Shown here piece after piece: positions 63,289-64,000 of a DNA stretch of 64,000 nucleotides (positions are counted from its first letter, which is position 1; each line of letters begins with the position of its first letter). The stretch comes from Caballeronia calidae (GTDB lineage: Bacteria > Pseudomonadota > Gammaproteobacteria > Burkholderiales > Burkholderiaceae). The notes beneath the pieces were generated by a model that made no database searches, was not told where the DNA came from, and saw nothing but the letters and a program-made list of their open reading frames with translations. Location: the NCBI RefSeq assembly GCF_900044055.2, contig NZ_FCOX02000005.1:62001-126000 (forward strand), given 5' to 3'. A program made the position numbers and the translations under genes.

Positions 63289-64000
63289 TCAGGCCGGCAG
63301 CCTGAAACTGCCGATCGCCTCGCGCAGCATATCCGCCTGATCCTTCAGCGAATGTGCGGCGGCGGCGGCTTCCTCGACGAGCGCGGCGTTCTGCTGCGTC
63401 ACCTGATCCATCTCGACGACCGCGCGGTTCACCTGCTCGATGCCCGCGCTCTGCTCGCGCGACGCGTGGCTGATCTCGTCGAGAATCTCGTTCACGCGGC
63501 GCACCGACTGCACGATTTCCGTCATCGTCGCGCCCGCGTTCGTCACGAGCGACGCGCCTTGCTGCACCGTCTGCGTCGACGTCTCGATGAGCGCCTTGAT
63601 TTCCTTCGCCGCCGTGGCCGAGCGCTGCGCGAGGCTGCGCACTTCGGCCGCGACGACCGCGAAGCCGCGTCCCTGTTCGCCCGCGCGGGCGGCTTCCACC
63701 GCCGCGTTGAGCGCGAGGATGTTCGTCTGGAACGCGATGCCGTCGATCACGCCGATGATGTCGCCGATCTGCTGCGAGCTTGCGGTGATGCGCGTCATCG
63801 TGTCGATCACGTCATCGACGACGCCGCTGCCGCGCGTCGCCACGTCCGCCGCCTGCTCCGCGAGACGCGCCGCCTGCGCCGCGCTCTCGGCGTTGTTCTT
63901 CACGTTGGCGGTCATCTGGTCCATGCTCGATGCGGTCTGCACGAGCGCCGCCGCCTGTTCCTCGGTGCGCTGCGAGAGGTCCGTATTGCCCGCCGCGATT
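63289..64000 (-). CDS. Methyl-accepting chemotaxis protein, C-terminal part
   Basis: The cytoplasmic signalling end of a chemoreceptor whose N-terminal sensor lies beyond the window. The hairpin tip contains [43 protein letters not shown], the conserved site that contacts CheA and CheW. Flanking helices have the heptad pattern and Gln/Glu-rich methylation regions. The chain ends SFRLPA without a CheR-docking pentapeptide. Reading in from the edge begins [17 protein letters not shown], so the frame is open to 64000. Confidence 0.93.
   Translation of the reverse strand, partial: IAAGNTDLSQRTEEQAAALVQTASSMDQMTANVKNNAESAAQAARLAEQAADVATRGSGVVDDVIDTMTRITASSQQIGDIIGVIDGIAFQTNILALNAAVEAARAGEQGRGFAVVAAEVRSLAQRSATAAKEIKALIETSTQTVQQGASLVTNAGATMTEIVQSVRRVNEILDEISHASREQSAGIEQVNRAVVEMDQVTQQNAALVEEAAAAAHSLKDQADMLREAIGSFRLPA

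Overview
The window looks like a chromosomal stretch of a Burkholderiaceae bacterium, most likely Paraburkholderia or Caballeronia. Base composition is high-GC throughout, the regulators are mostly LysR, GntR, AraC and MocR types, and typical Burkholderia families are present (CsbD, DUF2891, DUF2968, KgtP, GabT/GabD). I see no rRNA, tRNA, CRISPR array, integrase or transposase. Both edges cut genes: an OmpA-type protein on the left and a chemotaxis receptor on the right.

The most coherent block is 2.4-17.0 kb, which I read as an oxalate-use island. It holds a CbbR-like LysR regulator, an OxlT-type oxalate/formate antiporter, a second LysR regulator, a PanE-like reductase that fits oxalyl-CoA reductase (PanE2), a FadR-class GntR regulator preceded by a tiny coupled membrane-peptide frame, a SucC/SucD-like acyl-CoA ligase pair, formyl-CoA transferase (Frc), a single-chain ADP-forming acyl-CoA ligase, an FAH-family enzyme and a membrane protein. 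Three copies of one 16-17 base operator sit at the panE2, gntR and frc promoters, and a 24-base palindrome sits upstream of sucCD. No oxalyl-CoA decarboxylase is in the window, so reduction of oxalyl-CoA to glyoxylate may be the main local route.

17-30 kb is mixed: CsbD stress protein, a KaiC-like double ATPase overlapping a single-domain response regulator, exported proteins, Ogt, a secreted DNA/RNA nuclease, a hydrolase, DinF, a YnfA protein, DUF2891 and the 2-oxoglutarate permease KgtP. 30-36 kb is a branched-chain (valine-type) acyl-CoA operon divergent from an AraC regulator.

37-48 kb contains a YdiK-type permease, the remnant of a PQQ-dependent dehydrogenase beside a surviving di-haem cytochrome c and a shortened ankyrin protein, then a minus-strand operon of ECF sigma factor, membrane anti-sigma candidate, Spy/CnrX-like periplasmic protein, DUF1800 and DUF1501. 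A LysR regulator is divergent from an Asp-nucleophile hydrolase and a glutathionyl-hydroquinone reductase.

48-64 kb holds a 3-hydroxyacyl-CoA dehydrogenase, a cupin, the YadG/YadH ABC exporter, MsrB, a YecD homologue, a patatin phospholipase, two related small exported proteins flanking a membrane metallophosphoesterase, and a GABA locus (gabD, gabT, MocR regulator). gabD and gabT are separated by a large palindromic repeat. An M20 amidohydrolase and the truncated chemotaxis receptor end the window.
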